The translations under genes were made by a program, and so were the position numbers. 64,000 nt of DNA from Amblyomma americanum (Eukaryota; Arthropoda; Arachnida; Ixodida; Ixodidae), in assembly GCF_052857255.1 (NCBI RefSeq), contig NW_027526747.1, positions 16,034 to 80,033 of the forward strand. The letters are read 5' to 3'. The notes below the pieces were generated by a model that was given only the letters and a program-made list of their open reading frames with translations, did no database searches and was not told the origin of the DNA. Below are positions 63,316-64,000 of this stretch, one piece after another; the first letter of the stretch is position 1, and each line of letters begins with the position of its first letter.

Positions 63316-64000
63316 GAAAGGTGGAAACTTTTTCTCTCATAACTGCGCGAAAACTTGTATTCCGGCTCAAAACAACGGGATACATCGTTTTAGATCGAAA
63401 CTAGCAAGATTCACGAGCATCGATTTTACAAATCGTCGAAGAGTAGACGAGAGAAAGGTGGAAACTTTTTCTCTCAGAACTGCGCGAAAACTTGTATCCT
63501 GGCTCAAAACAACGGGATACATAGTTTTAGATCGAAACTAGCAAGATTCACGAGCATCGATATTACAAGTCGTCGAAGTTTAGACGAGAGAAAGGTGGAA
63601 ACTTTTTCTCTCAGAACTGCGCGAAAACTTGTATTCCGGCTCAAAACAACGGGATACATCGTTTTAGATCGAAACTAGCAAGATTCACGAGCATCGATTT
63701 TACAAGTCGTCGAAGAGTAGAGGAGAGAAAGGTGGAAACTTTTTCTCTCAGAACTGCGCGAAAACTTGTATTCCGGCTCAAAACAACGGGATACATCGTT
63801 TTAGATCGAAACTAGCAAGATTCACGAGCATCGATTTTACAAGTCGTCGAAGAGTAGACGAGAGAAAGGTGGAAACTTTTTCTCTCAGAACTGCGCGAAA
63901 ACTCGTATTCCGGCTCTAAACAACGGGATACATCGTTTTAGATCGAAACTAGCAAGATTCACGAGCATCGATTTTACAAGTCGTCGAAGAGTAGACGAGT

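Larger units (their letters stand above)
7316..64000 (+). repeat. 137-bp satellite array, right of the retrotransposon
   Basis: More than 56 kb of uninterrupted head-to-tail monomers in the same orientation and phase family as the left array. No other transposon, gene or unique sequence was seen. Monomer subtypes differ most in the segment after gagaga: aaggtggaaac, aaggtgtaaac or gagctgaaaac. They also differ at cacgagcatcg versus ctcgagcatcg, and by length variants of 135 and 141 bp. Recurring orders of subtypes define the duplicated blocks listed below. The right flank of the transposon resumes at monomer position about 109. The window ends inside the array, so its full size is unknown. 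Confidence 0.97.

Noticed and set aside
1..64000. CRISPR-like array, because of regular repeats
   Set aside because: The whole 137-bp unit is repeated. There are no unique spacers between short repeats and no cas genes, and the retrotransposon is eukaryotic in type.

Overview
The window looks like eukaryotic (metazoan) satellite DNA carrying one intact non-LTR retrotransposon. There is no host protein-coding gene, tRNA, rRNA, CRISPR array or bacterial-style operon that I can support. The retrotransposon proteins resemble the CR1/jockey-type elements that are very abundant in arthropods. A chelicerate such as a tick is my best guess for the host, but that rests on remembered family resemblance only and I hold it loosely.

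Layout. Positions 1-2826 and 7316-64000 (about 59.5 kb, roughly 430 copies) are a head-to-tail satellite with a monomer of about 137 bp, all in the same orientation. Monomers differ by diagnostic substitutions, by 135-bp and 141-bp length variants, and by three alternative forms of one internal segment. These variants recur in the same order over kilobases, so the array is built from higher-order and segmental duplications. The largest is a 7.4-kb block at 14949-22389 repeated almost perfectly at 25071-32512. Between 37 and 58 kb there is a mosaic of nested duplications with offsets of 3154, 3566, 3978, 1232 and 2742 bp. A segment at about 34.4-36.9 kb is unusually dense in single-base indels and may be a poorly polished stretch of assembly.

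The retrotransposon (2827-7315, minus strand, about 4.5 kb) appears full length. In transcription order it has: a 5' UTR with a 48-bp direct repeat 281 bp apart and two inverted repeats; ORF1 (333 aa: hydrophobic leader, a 2A-type DVETNPGP ribosome-skipping motif, a coiled coil and an L1-ORF1p-like RRM domain); a single UGA; ORF2 in the same frame (APE-type endonuclease plus reverse transcriptase with FADD); a short 3' UTR; and a poly(A) tail. It is inserted at the T-tract of a satellite monomer without a visible target-site duplication.

How the parts may work together. The most interesting feature is translational. The 2A motif would release a leader peptide from ORF1p co-translationally. 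ORF2 has no in-frame AUG between the ORF1 stop codon and its first conserved endonuclease motif, so ORF2 may depend on UGA read-through or another non-standard start. Both are sequence-based inferences from one copy. The many short open frames in the satellite are by-products of the repeat and are not annotated as genes.
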